NCBI RefSeq assembly: GCF_028816475.1
Contig: NZ_CP118247.1
Location: forward strand, 682,001-746,000
Direction of reading: 5' to 3'
DNA: 64,000 nt
From: Devosia rhodophyticola
GTDB lineage: Bacteria; Pseudomonadota; Alphaproteobacteria; Rhizobiales; Devosiaceae
Shown here: in pieces, positions 40,136-49,580 of the stretch
Layout: the number at the start of each line of letters is the position of its first letter
Numbering within the stretch: the first letter of the stretch is position 1
Notes under the pieces: model-generated
What the model was told of the DNA's origin: nothing
The model's database searches: none
What the model saw: the letters and a program-made list of their open reading frames with translations, nothing else
Position numbers and translations under genes: made by a program

Positions 40136-40738
40136 ATGGAAACCACGACAACGCAAGACGGCGCCACGACTGAAGGCGAACACACAACCGAAAATGCCTC
40201 GGGTACAGTAGGCACGCATTCGAGCACTGGTGTTCCTGAGGAGCATGGCGAGGCGTTTCCGCCGTTTGACCCCTCTACATTCGGCACCCAGCTTGTCTGG
40301 TTGGCGATTACCTTCGCCGCCCTTTATGTGGTGATCAGCCGTATGGCCCTGCCGCGCATTGGGGCCATTCTGGATGATCGCAAGGCACGCATTGATGGCG
40401 ATCTCAATGCCGCCGATGCTTCCCGTCAGAAAACCGATGCCGCTATTGCCGCCTACGAGGCCGAATTGGCCAATGCGCGTGCCAAGAGCCATGCACTTGC
40501 TGAAGAAACCCGTCAGGGTATCAAGGCCGATATCGACACCAAGCGTCAGGCTGTCGAAGCTGACCTTTCCAAAAAAGTTACCGAGGCGGAAACCCGCATT
40601 CAGGCAACCAAGACCGAAGCTCTTGGCCATGTCGGCGAAATTGCCGCTGATACCGTTGAAGCGCTGGTTCAGCAACTGACTGGTGCCGGATCGGCCCAGG
40701 AAGCCCGCGACGCCGTCGCTCAGGTCTCCAAGGAGTAA
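40136..40738 (+). CDS. atpG: ATP synthase F0 subunit b'
   Basis: Peripheral stalk subunit b' found with b in alphaproteobacteria and photosynthetic bacteria. About 200 residues: a long Thr/Glu-rich N-terminus, one membrane helix (LVWLAITFAALYVVISRM) and a charged coiled-coil helix rich in Ala, Lys and Glu. ATG 40136 is the likely start, with earlier in-frame codons adding seven residues. Six bases before atpF. Also called atpF2 or atpX. Confidence 0.9.
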   Translation: METTTTQDGATTEGEHTTENASGTVGTHSSTGVPEEHGEAFPPFDPSTFGTQLVWLAITFAALYVVISRMALPRIGAILDDRKARIDGDLNAADASRQKTDAAIAAYEAELANARAKSHALAEETRQGIKADIDTKRQAVEADLSKKVTEAETRIQATKTEALGHVGEIAADTVEALVQQLTGAGSAQEARDAVAQVSKE

Positions 40739-40744
40739 GCCAGC

Positions 40745-41248
40745 ATGGACTTTTCAAACATCGACGCCACCACGTGGGCCACAATCTGGGCCACCATATC
40801 GCTGGTCATCTTCATTGGCATCACCATCTATTATGGCCTGCCCAAGATCGTTGCAAAGCTGCTTGATGAGCGCATTGCCAAGATTGAGGAAGAAATTGCC
40901 GAAGCCAAGCGTCTGCGCACCGATGCCGAAGCCCTTCTGGCCGAGTATGAAAGCAAGCGGGCGGAAGCCGAGAGCGAAGCCGCTAGTATCGTTACTGCCG
41001 CGCAGGAAGATGCCAAGCGCTTGACTGCTGATGCAAATGTTGCCCTTACCGACATGATTGCTCGCCGCACCAAGGCAGTCGAGGATAAGATTGCCCAAGC
41101 AGAATCGCAGGCAGTTGCCGAAGTTCGGGCCAAGTCAGCCGACGTCGCTATCGAAGCGGCCAAAATCTTGCTGACCAAGCAGATGAGCAACAAGGGCGAC
41201 GCATTGGTGTCCAAGGCGATTGACGAAGTCAGCGCCCGGCTGAACTAG
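40745..41248 (+). CDS. atpF: ATP synthase F0 subunit b
   Basis: Peripheral stalk subunit b, 167 residues: short N-terminus, one membrane helix (WATISLVIFIGITIYYGLP), then a long coiled coil (LLDERIAKIEEEIAEAKRLR and onward). It is the last gene of the F0 operon, followed by a terminator; the F1 genes are elsewhere, as usual in this group. Confidence 0.95.
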   Translation: MDFSNIDATTWATIWATISLVIFIGITIYYGLPKIVAKLLDERIAKIEEEIAEAKRLRTDAEALLAEYESKRAEAESEAASIVTAAQEDAKRLTADANVALTDMIARRTKAVEDKIAQAESQAVAEVRAKSADVAIEAAKILLTKQMSNKGDALVSKAIDEVSARLN

Positions 41249-41270
41249 GCCACACCGCACAATAATAAAA

Positions 41271-41295
41271 GGCGGGCCATGTGCCCGCTTTTTTT
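41271..41295 (+). terminator. Rho-independent terminator of the F0 operon
   Basis: Stem GCGGGC (41272-41277) and GCCCGC (41283-41288) with a five-base loop, followed by seven T residues. It lies 23 bases past the atpF stop and also touches the 3' end of the convergent HD-domain gene, where its upstream AAAA tract could serve the opposite strand weakly. Confidence 0.9.
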
Positions 41296-41950
41296 ATGCG
41301 CCGATTTCGTCGAAAAACTCTTCATAGAAGCGATGAAGGCGCTTTTGCCGCTCCGTTGCCATATGGCGACCGGTGACGGTTTGAAAGCCTTCTGTCAGCT
41401 TGAAAAGCTTGGTTTGGAAGTGATCAATGGCAAAGCGATTGTCGTCCAGATTCCGCGTCGCGGCGCGAGGATCGAGCGGATCATAAAGGCCGCTCCCCAT
41501 GCGCCCGCCGATATAAAAGCAGCGCGCCACACCTACCATGCCAATGGCATCAAGCCGGTCGGCATCCTGCAGCATTTTGGCCAAATGCGATTCCGGCGTG
41601 ATACCGGCCGAATAACTGTGCGCCTCAATGGCATGCGCAACCGCCTTTATCCGATCCGCTGCCCATCCCAGGTCCCGTAATAACTTACTTGCCTTGTTGG
41701 CCGCCAGCCGGGACGCCGACGCGCGATGGGGAGAATTTTTCTCCACCGACACACAGTCGTGCAGCAAGACCGCCACGGCCAGCGCTTCGACGTCCCCGCC
41801 CTCATGCCGATGGATGGCGGACGCATTATTCCACACCCGCAACAGGTGGGACGCATCGTGGGACCCATCGTCGGCAGCGAATGCATGGGGCAAAAGTTCG
41901 GCGGCCAGCACTTGAAACGGCGCAAAGCCTGCGGCCAATCCCAGGGTCAT
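41294..41950 (-). CDS. HD-domain phosphohydrolase (YedJ-like)
   Basis: About 218 residues. The HD metal motif is AVLLHDCVSVEKN, with a first histidine in DASHLLRVWNNA and a later Asp in KMLQDADRLDAIGMVG, as in the YedJ-type HD hydrolases acting on phosphorylated small molecules. ATG 41950 immediately follows the gcvPB stop at 41953, so it is the last gene of the gcv operon. The substrate is unknown. Confidence 0.87.
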   Translation of the reverse strand: MTLGLAAGFAPFQVLAAELLPHAFAADDGSHDASHLLRVWNNASAIHRHEGGDVEALAVAVLLHDCVSVEKNSPHRASASRLAANKASKLLRDLGWAADRIKAVAHAIEAHSYSAGITPESHLAKMLQDADRLDAIGMVGVARCFYIGGRMGSGLYDPLDPRAATRNLDDNRFAIDHFQTKLFKLTEGFQTVTGRHMATERQKRLHRFYEEFFDEIGA

Positions 41951-41952
41951 GG

Positions 41953-43500
41953 CTATTGCGCCGCCTCCGAAACCACCTCCTCGCGTTCCCATTTGAGGAT
42001 CGGTGACCGCGCGGCCCGCGTTTCGTCCATCCGTCGGCGTGGCGCGTTGACCGGCGCAGACAAAAAGTTCTGCATGTTACCGGCAATGGCATCACTGGCC
42101 AATTCCAACATGACGTCACAGAACTGATCCAGCGTCTGCTTGGACTCGCTTTCAGTCGGCTCGACCAGCATGGCCCCATGCACGACCAAGGGGAAATACA
42201 TGGTCATAGGATGGAAACCCTTGTCGATCAGCGCCTTGGCGAAATCGAGGGTCGAGACGCCGGTCTGGTTGAGGAAACTGTCATCGAATAGCGCCTCGTG
42301 CATGCATGGCTGGTCTGGAAACGGCACCGAAAACACCGTTTGTAGCCGTGCCTTGACGTAATTGGCATTGAGGACAGCGTCTTTGGCCGCCTGCGCCAGA
42401 CCGTCACTACCGTGGCTCAGCATATAGGTCAGCGCACGGACATACATGCCCATCTGACCCTGAAACGCCGTTATTCGGCCCAACGCTTCGCCCTCGCTAT
42501 GTTCGACCAGTTCCAGCCCGCTTTCTGTCCGCTGCACGAACGGCACCGGGGCAAAGGGCGCCAGCGCCGCCGAGAGCACGACAGGTCCTGCACCTGGGCC
42601 ACCGCCGCCGTGCGGGGTTGAAAACGTCTTGTGCAAATTGATGTGCATGGCGTCGATCCCGAGATCGCCCGGTCGTACCACGCCCATGATGGCGTTAAAA
42701 TTGGCGCCATCGCAATAAAAGAACGCACCGGCGTCATGTACCGCCTCGGCGATCTCAATGACCTGGGGCTCGAACAGGCCACAGGTATTGGGGTTGGTCA
42801 GCATGATCGCTGCAACGTCAGGAGACAGTGCCTCTCGCACGGCGGTAACATCGACAGTACCGTCCGCCCGCGCGGGAATCGCCTTGACGCTATAGCCGAG
42901 GAAAGCCGCCGTTGCCGGGTTGGTGCCGTGGGCGCTTTCGGGCACCAGAACAACCTTGCGGTGTCCCTCACCCCGCGCCGTCTGCGCCGCCTTGATCGCC
43001 ATCATGCCGAGCAGTTCACCGTGGGCGCCGGCTTTGGGGCTAAGCGCCACCGCAGCTGTATTGGTCAGAGTCATCAGCCAGTGCGCGAGCTGGTCCATCA
43101 GCGCCAGTGCGCCTTGCACGGTCGAAACCGGCTGCAGTGGATGAATGTCGGCAAAACCGGGCAGGCGCGCCATTTTCTCATTAAGCCGCGGATTGTGCTT
43201 CATCGTGCACGAACCCAAAGGGTACATGCCGCTGTCGATGGAATAATTAAGGCGCGACAGCCGCACATAGTGGCGCATGGCTTCGGGCTCGGTCAGCCCC
43301 GCCAGATCCAGCGGCAGCGTGCGCGAAAAGCCGCCCAAACGATCTCTCTTGATGCTCACATCGGGCAGATCGACGCCAGAATGTTCGGTGTCGCCGATCT
43401 CGAACAGCAATGGTTCATTGGGCAGCAAGGCAGCCCCGTTAGCGGGTGAAGAAGTGACATTGCCAGTGCCGGTTGGACGGCCTTGCGTATTCATGCTCAT
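41953..43500 (-). CDS. gcvPB: Glycine dehydrogenase (decarboxylating) subunit 2
   Basis: PLP-carrying half of the split P-protein of the glycine cleavage system, decarboxylating glycine and passing aminomethyl to GcvH. The PLP lysine is in [21 protein letters not shown]-type N-terminal sequence (RPLDLAGL-like, here [17 protein letters not shown]) is present. 515 residues. Its ATG overlaps the gcvPA TGA (ATGA), implying coupling; an ATG two codons later is possible. Confidence 0.96.
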   Translation of the reverse strand: MSMNTQGRPTGTGNVTSSPANGAALLPNEPLLFEIGDTEHSGVDLPDVSIKRDRLGGFSRTLPLDLAGLTEPEAMRHYVRLSRLNYSIDSGMYPLGSCTMKHNPRLNEKMARLPGFADIHPLQPVSTVQGALALMDQLAHWLMTLTNTAAVALSPKAGAHGELLGMMAIKAAQTARGEGHRKVVLVPESAHGTNPATAAFLGYSVKAIPARADGTVDVTAVREALSPDVAAIMLTNPNTCGLFEPQVIEIAEAVHDAGAFFYCDGANFNAIMGVVRPGDLGIDAMHINLHKTFSTPHGGGGPGAGPVVLSAALAPFAPVPFVQRTESGLELVEHSEGEALGRITAFQGQMGMYVRALTYMLSHGSDGLAQAAKDAVLNANYVKARLQTVFSVPFPDQPCMHEALFDDSFLNQTGVSTLDFAKALIDKGFHPMTMYFPLVVHGAMLVEPTESESKQTLDQFCDVMLELASDAIAGNMQNFLSAPVNAPRRRMDETRAARSPILKWEREEVVSEAAQ

Positions 43501-44840
43501 GGCAAGACCTCTTCCAATGCAGCAATCAGCGCCGTAATGTCAGCATCGGTTGTCAATTCGGTTGCCGCCAGCACCAATAAATTATCCAACTCGGGGCGCC
43601 CCCGTTCAAGCCGCGAAACGGGCACGCCAGCCAGAATTCCTTTTTTGGCCAATTGCGCTACGACCGGTTCGGCTGCAACCGGCAACCGAATGGTCATTTC
43701 ATTAAAGAATGTGGCATTGAGCAATTCCACGCCTTTGACTGTACCCAGTGCGTCGGCCAAAGCGCAGGCGCGGGCATGGTTGAGCCGCGCCAATTTGACC
43801 AGGCCCGCCTCGCCCAACAGCCCAAGATGGATGGAAAAGGCCAAGGCGCAGAGGCCGGAATTGGTACAGATGTTGGAGGTCGCTTTTTCACGTCGAATGT
43901 GTTGTTCGCGCGTTGAAAGCGTCAGCACGAACCCGCGCTGGCCGTCTGCGTCCACTGTTTCACCACACAGCCGCCCCGGCATCTGGCGCACAAATTGCTG
44001 CCGCGTTGCCATCAACCCCAGATATGGTCCGCCAAAATTAAGCGCATTGCCAATAGATTGGCCTTCGGCAACCACAATATCGGCTCCATAGGCGCCCGGC
44101 GCTTCGAGAAGGCCCAGCGAGACGATTTCGGTAACAACCACGATCAGCAGCGCGCCCTTGGCGTGCGCCGCATCTGCCGCAGTCTGAATATTGCGCAAAT
44201 GACCATAAAAGTCGGGGGTCTGCACCACGATGGCGGCCGTCTGATCGTCGATTCGGTCCAGAATGTCGCCCTGCCCTTCAGGGGAAGCATCAAGGCAGAT
44301 GAGATCGGCATCGTCCTTGAGGTAACCGCAGACAACGTCGCGATAGTGGGGGTGCAAACCACCCGAGAGCAGCACCTTGGTGCGTCGGGTCAGGCGACGC
44401 GCCATCAACACCGCCTCAGCCGTGCCGGTCGAACCGTCATAGAGCGAGGCGTTGGCCACATCCATGCCGGTCAACTTAGCAACCTGGGTCTGGAACTCGA
44501 ACAGCATCTGCAGGGTACCCTGCGATATTTCGGGCTGGTAGGGCGTATAGGCGGTCAACCATTCCGACCGCTGGATCAGATGATCCACCGTCGCTGGCAC
44601 ATGGTGGCGATACGCCCCTGCCCCGACAAAGAACGGCCCGTCCGCGGCGGCATGATTTTGACCGGCCAGTCCGCGCATATGGGCTTCAACCAGAAATTCC
44701 GGGCTGTGATCGGGCAGATCGAGCGATTCAGATTGCAGCGCCTTGGCGGGTACAGCGCCGAACAGTGCTTCGATCGACGGCGCGCCGATGGCGGCCAGCA
44801 TATCGGCACGTTCAGCATCGGAATGGGGTAGATAGCGCAT
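43497..44840 (-). CDS. gcvPA: Glycine dehydrogenase (decarboxylating) subunit 1
   Basis: N-terminal half of the two-subunit P-protein, 447 residues. [19 protein letters not shown] at the start, [14 protein letters not shown] and [23 protein letters not shown] are family hallmarks. Split P-proteins of this kind are standard in Rhizobiales relatives, while others use a single GcvP. Lies 32 bases after gcvH. Confidence 0.96.
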   Translation of the reverse strand: MRYLPHSDAERADMLAAIGAPSIEALFGAVPAKALQSESLDLPDHSPEFLVEAHMRGLAGQNHAAADGPFFVGAGAYRHHVPATVDHLIQRSEWLTAYTPYQPEISQGTLQMLFEFQTQVAKLTGMDVANASLYDGSTGTAEAVLMARRLTRRTKVLLSGGLHPHYRDVVCGYLKDDADLICLDASPEGQGDILDRIDDQTAAIVVQTPDFYGHLRNIQTAADAAHAKGALLIVVVTEIVSLGLLEAPGAYGADIVVAEGQSIGNALNFGGPYLGLMATRQQFVRQMPGRLCGETVDADGQRGFVLTLSTREQHIRREKATSNICTNSGLCALAFSIHLGLLGEAGLVKLARLNHARACALADALGTVKGVELLNATFFNEMTIRLPVAAEPVVAQLAKKGILAGVPVSRLERGRPELDNLLVLAATELTTDADITALIAALEEVLP

Positions 44841-44872
44841 CGGTTGGCCTTATTTGGAAACGTGGTCGGCGG

Positions 44873-45238
44873 CTATTTGGTCAGTTCGGCATAGTCGGCT
44901 TCACCGAGCAGGCCATCGAGTTCGGTTGGTGTGCTCAGCTGGATCTTGAAAATCCAGCCGCCGTCGTGGGGGTCCTGATTGACCAGTCCCGGTTCGCCGT
45001 TCAAGGCGGTATTGATTTCAGTCACGGTGCCCGAGACAGGGGAATAGATTTCAGAGGCGGCCTTGACGCTTTCCACAACAGCGGCCTCATCGCCCTTTTT
45101 CATCACCTTGCCGACGCTGGGCAGTTCGACAAAAACGATATCGCCCAACTGTTCCTGGGCATAAAGCGTAATGCCGACGGTGCCAGTGGCGCCTTCAACG
45201 CGGATATATTCGTGGTCGGTGGTGTATTTGGTGGTCAT
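44873..45238 (-). CDS. gcvH: Glycine cleavage system H protein
   Basis: Lipoyl carrier protein of the glycine cleavage complex, 121 residues. The lipoylated lysine is in AAVVESVKAASEIYSPVSG, and TTKYTTDHEYIRVEG is the canonical N-terminus. 27 bases after gcvT. Confidence 0.97.
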   Translation of the reverse strand: MTTKYTTDHEYIRVEGATGTVGITLYAQEQLGDIVFVELPSVGKVMKKGDEAAVVESVKAASEIYSPVSGTVTEINTALNGEPGLVNQDPHDGGWIFKIQLSTPTELDGLLGEADYAELTK

Positions 45239-45265
45239 GGCGTCCTCAGTGAGCGCGAATAGCGG

Positions 45266-46435
45266 CTACGGCTTGGGTTTGCGGTAATAGCGGTGGGGAA
45301 CGAAAGGGGTATCTGTGACCTCGGCGGATTGGGTGCGGTTGCGCACGGCAACGCCCAGCGTCGTGCCGGCAGCAGAATACGACGGGGGCACGAAGCCCAA
45401 CGCGATGGCGCGGCCAAGGGTTGGCGAAAAGCCGCCGCTCGTGACCGTACCGACTTTATTGCCATGGCTATCGAGAATGTCAGCGCCTTCGCGCGCTGGT
45501 GCGCCATCAACCAGAAGACCAACGCGGATACGCTCCAGGTCGCCGCCATGTTCCTTGAGGATCCGCGCCGCGCCGGGAAAGTCGGCGGCCTCGCGGCGGC
45601 GTTTGGAAACAGCGAACCCCATCCCGGCCTCAACCGGGGAAACCGTTTCATCCAGATCGTGCCCGTAAAGCGGCAGCCCAGCTTCAAGTCGCAGGCTATC
45701 GCGCGCGCCCAGACCAATCGGTTTGACACGATCATCGCTGAGCAGTAGATCCCAGAAGGCTTCGGCAAATTCGGGCTCAACCAGGATTTCAAAACCATCT
45801 TCGCCGGTGTAGCCGGACCGCGCGATGATCAATGTGGTGTCGTTCCACGCGAAGGCACCGTAATGCATGAAACCCAGCTCTGTCGCGCCGGGCGCTATGG
45901 AAGCCATAACGTTGACGGCTTCGGGTCCTTGCAGCGCCAGGAGCGCACAACTATCGGCGCGATCCAGTTTGGCTTTGCCTTGGGCCGCTGCGGCGATGCG
46001 GGCAAAGTCGGCTTCCTTGGTGTCGGCATTGACCACGATATATAACGATCCGGCCCATTCGGGCGGCGCTGGCCGGGCAATCATCAAATCATCGAGCACG
46101 CCGCCGTCCCCGTTGAGCAGCAGCGAATAGCGCACCTGTCCCGGTTTGAGATTGGTGATGTCGCCACAAATGAGTGGCTCGACCAATGCAGCAACAGCGG
46201 CGTGGTCGGCTTGGGCATCCCCGCTGGTCTCATTGAACCGCAAAAATGATGGGCCCATGTGGGACACGTCAAAAAGACCGGCATGCTCGCGAGTCCAATT
46301 GTGCTCGGCCATGATGCCGGTTGGATATTGCACCGGCAGCCCATAGCCAGCAAAAGGCACGATGCGACCGCCCAGCGCCTCGTGGCGGGCAGAAAGCGGT
46401 GTGGTCTTGAGGTCGGCGCTTGATGTTTCGGCCAT
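45266..46435 (-). CDS. gcvT: Glycine cleavage system T protein (aminomethyltransferase)
   Basis: Transfers the methylene group to tetrahydrofolate and releases ammonia. About 389 residues from ATG 46435 (MAETSSADLKTTPL). VSHMGPSFLRFNG-type segment, GQVRYSLLLNGDGGVLDDLM and ARSGYTGEDGFEI are typical. The open frame continues upstream into the riboswitch region without meaning. First gene of the riboswitch-controlled operon. Confidence 0.96.
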   Translation of the reverse strand: MAETSSADLKTTPLSARHEALGGRIVPFAGYGLPVQYPTGIMAEHNWTREHAGLFDVSHMGPSFLRFNETSGDAQADHAAVAALVEPLICGDITNLKPGQVRYSLLLNGDGGVLDDLMIARPAPPEWAGSLYIVVNADTKEADFARIAAAAQGKAKLDRADSCALLALQGPEAVNVMASIAPGATELGFMHYGAFAWNDTTLIIARSGYTGEDGFEILVEPEFAEAFWDLLLSDDRVKPIGLGARDSLRLEAGLPLYGHDLDETVSPVEAGMGFAVSKRRREAADFPGAARILKEHGGDLERIRVGLLVDGAPAREGADILDSHGNKVGTVTSGGFSPTLGRAIALGFVPPSYSAAGTTLGVAVRNRTQSAEVTDTPFVPHRYYRKPKP

Positions 46436-46489
46436 GAATGGACGGCTCCGGCTGGTGACACGATCAATCTCGCCCTGCGGCGAATTCCG

Positions 46490-46682
46490 TGCCCCCCTGT
46501 CCTGATCACCTGAGAGATTTCCCGGAAATCGTCCGGTTGCTCCGTCGGTGGGACGCCGCCAGTGGCGCGTCCGCTTTCCAGAGTTCATGCTGGGCCGAGG
46601 CCCGAACTGCGGTCCTTTTGCCTGAGAGTTTCCGGGGCGGTTGCTCCTTCGGCGCTGGAGAAACCAGTCTCTCCCGCAGTCG
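46490..46682 (-). ncRNA. Tandem glycine riboswitch upstream of gcvT
   Basis: On the minus strand two aptamers follow one another. Aptamer 1 (about 46682-46605) has GGGAGAG, the conserved GCCGAAGGAGCAA and ACTCTCAGGCAAAAGGACC. Aptamer 2 (about 46590-46490) has CTCTGGAAAG, CCGACGGAGCAACCGG and ATCTCTCAGGTGATCAGGACA. This is the standard two-aptamer arrangement that turns on glycine cleavage genes when glycine is plentiful. A direct ON mechanism through the gcvT leader is inferred; no clear terminator was found in the 55 bases before the ATG. Confidence 0.93.
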
Positions 46683-46686
46683 AGGC

Positions 46687-46715
46687 AACATGTGTCAGAA
46701 ATGCCAAAAGGTCAA
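46687..46715 (-). promoter_or_regulatory. Sigma70-type promoter of the glycine cleavage operon
   Basis: On the minus strand TTGACC (46715-46710) and CATGTT (46692-46687) are separated by 17 bases. The predicted start, about 46680, coincides with the 5' end of the first glycine aptamer, which supports the call. Confidence 0.65.
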
Positions 46716-46752
46716 TCGGGGTCCGACATTGACCACAGGATTGGCGCCAAAC

Positions 46753-46782
46753 AAAAATGCCGCCCAATGAGCGGCATTTTTT
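46753..46782 (-). terminator. Bidirectional-looking terminator after the lipoprotein gene
   Basis: AAAAATGCCGC (46753-46763) and GCGGCATTTTTT (46771-46782) form a strong stem with a seven-base loop and T runs on both strands. It lies 18 bases past the stop of the lipoprotein gene and upstream of the gcv promoter, insulating the two. Confidence 0.85.
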
Positions 46783-46799
46783 AGATCAGGACGGTAAAC

Positions 46800-47393
46800 C
46801 TAGCGTCGAGTATCGAAACCCACCCAGATGGTGACATCGTCACCGGCCAGATAGGGAATGGCCACGTCATTGACGACCTTGACGAATTGCTGGGTCTCAG
46901 CGCCGGCCAATGCAACATCAAGGTTGAATTTTTCCGAGTAAACGGCCTGCCCATTGCGCTCGACAGCGAAACGCAGTGGCACGGTGACGGATGTCTGCTT
47001 GCCGGATGGTCCCAGCAGCACACGGCCAACCGCACCCATATTGATGTTGATGCGGCCGTTGGAAACAATACAATTGCGCGTCGCTTCATCAATCACGCCC
47101 TGATAGTTGAGCGCATTGGGGTTTCCCACCTTGCCCCCACCATAATAGTACATCGCTTCGCCGCCTGGCCGCACCTTGATGGGCGGACATTGGGTGGCAA
47201 TGGCTGGCAGGGCGGTTGCCTGAGCCTGGGCAATTTGATCCGCCGAAGCCGTCGTGTTGGCCAATTCTGCGTTGGTTCGTGCGGCATCCGAGCCACCGCC
47301 GAACATCGGGCCCATCGAGCAACCAGCCAAAACAGCCGCGATTGTGCCGCCAACGGCCAAACGCGCGGTCAGTTTCAATAAGCTCTTCCGCAT
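46800..47393 (-). CDS. Putative lipoprotein of unknown function
   Basis: About 197 residues from ATG 47393. The signal peptide ends in a lipobox AVLAGCSM, so the mature protein is probably lipidated on Cys and anchored in a membrane. The body has GGEAMYYYGG and TQCPPIKV and no domain I can name; the fold looks beta-rich. Upstream in-frame codons (to 47426) are outside the signal. It follows the peroxiredoxin gene at 25 bases. Confidence 0.75.
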   Translation of the reverse strand: MRKSLLKLTARLAVGGTIAAVLAGCSMGPMFGGGSDAARTNAELANTTASADQIAQAQATALPAIATQCPPIKVRPGGEAMYYYGGGKVGNPNALNYQGVIDEATRNCIVSNGRININMGAVGRVLLGPSGKQTSVTVPLRFAVERNGQAVYSEKFNLDVALAGAETQQFVKVVNDVAIPYLAGDDVTIWVGFDTRR

Positions 47394-47418
47394 CTTTGGC
47401 TCTCCTTGGGTGACCGCC

Positions 47419-47913
47419 TCAAGCATGGGTTTCCTCCAGCGCCATCAGCACCGCAGGCGCACCGCTGGCTGAAATGCCCGGTCCGTCCTCAACAAATACA
47501 GATTGCACCAGTCCATCGCGGATCACCAGAGCGGTGCGCTGAAAACGCTTGCCCATTCCAACGTCAGTCTTGTCCTGTGCCAGACCAAGCGCGGTTGCCA
47601 GATCACCATTGCCATCGGCAACGAAATCTATGATACCGAGCGAGCCGGTGGCCTCTGCCCATGCCTTCATCACATGATGATCATTGACCGAAGCGCAAAC
47701 AATTCGGGTCGCACCGGCGTCAGCCAGTTTTTGCGCGTTGGCCAGAAAACTGGGCAAATGATTGACGTGGCAGGTAGGGGTAAAAGCGCCGGGGACTGAA
47801 AAGAACGCCACTGTTCCCTGGCCCAATATTGCATCGGCTGTGGCATCAGTGATGCCATTGGCATCAACGAGTTTGACCGCTACTGACGGTATGGCGTCGC
47901 CGCGTTCTACCAT
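47419..47913 (-). CDS. Peroxiredoxin (Prx5-type)
   Basis: Thiol peroxidase of about 164 residues from ATG 47913. The peroxidatic cysteine lies in FFSVPGAFTPTCHVNHLPSF, the signature of Prx5/AhpC-TSA type proteins; no second conserved cysteine is evident beyond CASVNDHH, so the resolving thiol may come from a partner. Detoxifies hydrogen peroxide or organic peroxides with thioredoxin or glutaredoxin. Confidence 0.9.
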   Translation of the reverse strand: MVERGDAIPSVAVKLVDANGITDATADAILGQGTVAFFSVPGAFTPTCHVNHLPSFLANAQKLADAGATRIVCASVNDHHVMKAWAEATGSLGIIDFVADGNGDLATALGLAQDKTDVGMGKRFQRTALVIRDGLVQSVFVEDGPGISASGAPAVLMALEETHA

Positions 47914-48051
47914 GAATCCTGTTGCCCCTGTTCCCAGACCGGTCGAGTGCGCCAATGGCGTGGCCGTTCCGCAATAATATGCTCTCTCGGATAAGCGGCT
48001 TTGCCCCCGCTGGCAAGCGATGAGCGACGGTCAGAACAAGACAATGGCTTG

Positions 48052-48861
48052 TCAGCGCGTCGGTTCAATAGCCTGCGTTACTTCGAACGATCCCATATCA
48101 GTCATGAACGTGAGCTGAACAGGTAATGAATTCAAAGCCTTTTCGTCAAATTTTCCCAAGATTGGCAGCAGCACTACGTCCGGTTCCGGGCTTTTTTGCG
48201 GCGCGCCAAACAGTGGATTGCCGCTTTGGGTGGCCGCGATCAGCGAGGCGGGATCAATTCGAGGGCTGCCGAGACGTACCGCAATCACGTGCTCGGCGGG
48301 GCGGTAGCTAACACTGGTTATCGCTTGTGGCTGATCATCAGGCCATGCAATGGGCGAGTCTGCCAGCGCCTGATGAATCCGCATGCTATTGGCGGCGTCG
48401 GGGCGATCAGACTGCAGCGCCAGGGCAAAACTGGCTTGCGCCGGCACGCAGATATCCGAACATATCCCCAGGGTAACCGTCACATCGAGCGTTGGCTGGT
48501 CCCCGGAGGTCGAAAGGGCAATGGGCAGCAGGGTGTCGCCCCAATAGACAAAATCGGTATAGCCGTCGGCAACCTGCACGCTGGGATAGGGCCAGACGAA
48601 TTGTTCTGACTCAACACCCTGCGATCCTGTCACGTCGAGTACGGCCGGAATGCCGCTCTGGCCGGGAATGCGCCAATAGGTGCGGGTATTACCCGGCATG
48701 ATGATTTCAAGTCCGGCCATCGTACGACCATCGCTTTGAATCTCGCCGCTCGACACCAACCTTATCTTGACGCCGGGGGCGACTTCCTGCCAAGCGGTTT
48801 CGGCACCAAGGGCGCTCGTGGCGGGCAGCAGTGCAGCGATCAGCAGAAACTGGAATTTCAT
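48052..48861 (-). CDS. DsbD N-terminal domain-like periplasmic protein
   Basis: 269 residues with a signal peptide (FLLIAALLPATSALGA). The paired cysteines in LGICSDICVPAQ match the alpha domain of DsbD and related proteins, which pass reducing power in the periplasm. No membrane beta domain or C-terminal thioredoxin domain follows, so it acts as a separate domain or is a ScsB-like fragment. It is divergent from yqgE. Confidence 0.78.
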   Translation of the reverse strand: MKFQFLLIAALLPATSALGAETAWQEVAPGVKIRLVSSGEIQSDGRTMAGLEIIMPGNTRTYWRIPGQSGIPAVLDVTGSQGVESEQFVWPYPSVQVADGYTDFVYWGDTLLPIALSTSGDQPTLDVTVTLGICSDICVPAQASFALALQSDRPDAANSMRIHQALADSPIAWPDDQPQAITSVSYRPAEHVIAVRLGSPRIDPASLIAATQSGNPLFGAPQKSPEPDVVLLPILGKFDEKALNSLPVQLTFMTDMGSFEVTQAIEPTR

Positions 48862-48957
48862 AGCAATTGCCCATACTACACCCCGCTCATAACAGCCAGC
48901 ACCTCAATCATCAGGGCTTCGTGAACGGCGCTGTCGGCCCAGCGGACCCCTTGCGGG

Positions 48958-48992
48958 TTGGCATCTTGCCTGCACCGGCCTAGAATAGCGCT
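48958..48992 (+). promoter_or_regulatory. yqgE promoter predicting a leaderless mRNA
   Basis: TTGGCA (48958-48963) and TAGAAT (48981-48986) are spaced 17 bases. The ATG of yqgE begins at 48993, just six bases after the -10, where transcription would normally start. No Shine-Dalgarno sequence fits in between. Confidence 0.6.
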
Positions 48993-49568
48993 ATGAGTAC
49001 GCTCGAAGGCAGCTTTTTGGTAGCGATGCCTGCTATGGTCGACGAACGCTTTAGCGGCAGCGTCATTTATGTGATCAATCATTCCGACGAAGGGGCGATG
49101 GGCATCATCGTCAACCAGCCGTTCGAAGATCTGGCCTTTGCCGATATTCTGGATGAGCTTGAATTGGGCGATCCCGACGCAATTATTCGGTTGCCCGACA
49201 AAATTCGTGACCGAATGGTCATGAGTGGCGGGCCGGTCGAACGCGGTCGCGGCTTTGTGCTGCACACACCCGATTTCAAAAGCGACAACACGTTTCCCGC
49301 GTCCAACGAGGTTTGCCTCACCGCGACGCTTGATGTGTTGCGGGCGATTGCTTTTGGTCCGGCCCCCAAGGCTTCGCTCCTGGCGCTGGGGTGCAGCGGC
49401 TGGGGTCCTGGACAGCTGGAGGCCGAAATTCTCGACAATGGCTGGCTGACCGTGCCGTTTTCGTCGGATATTCTGTTCGAGGTACCAGTCGCCGAGCGCT
49501 ATGACGCAGCGCTTGGCAAGCTACACATTACCCGGGCCAGCCTGTCGCTGGAGTCCGGGCACGCCTAA
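48993..49568 (+). CDS. YqgE/AlgH family protein (DUF179)
   Basis: 191 residues with the family blocks LEGSFLVAMPAMVDERFSGSVIYVINH, GAMGIIVNQPF, and SGGPVERGRGFVLH, and the later LLALGCSGWGPGQLEAEI. Function unresolved; it has been linked to alginate regulation in Pseudomonas only indirectly. Convergent with the 7TM-GGDEF-EAL gene, 12 bases apart. Confidence 0.9.
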   Translation: MSTLEGSFLVAMPAMVDERFSGSVIYVINHSDEGAMGIIVNQPFEDLAFADILDELELGDPDAIIRLPDKIRDRMVMSGGPVERGRGFVLHTPDFKSDNTFPASNEVCLTATLDVLRAIAFGPAPKASLLALGCSGWGPGQLEAEILDNGWLTVPFSSDILFEVPVAERYDAALGKLHITRASLSLESGHA

Positions 49569-49580
49569 TTTGGGCCAATT

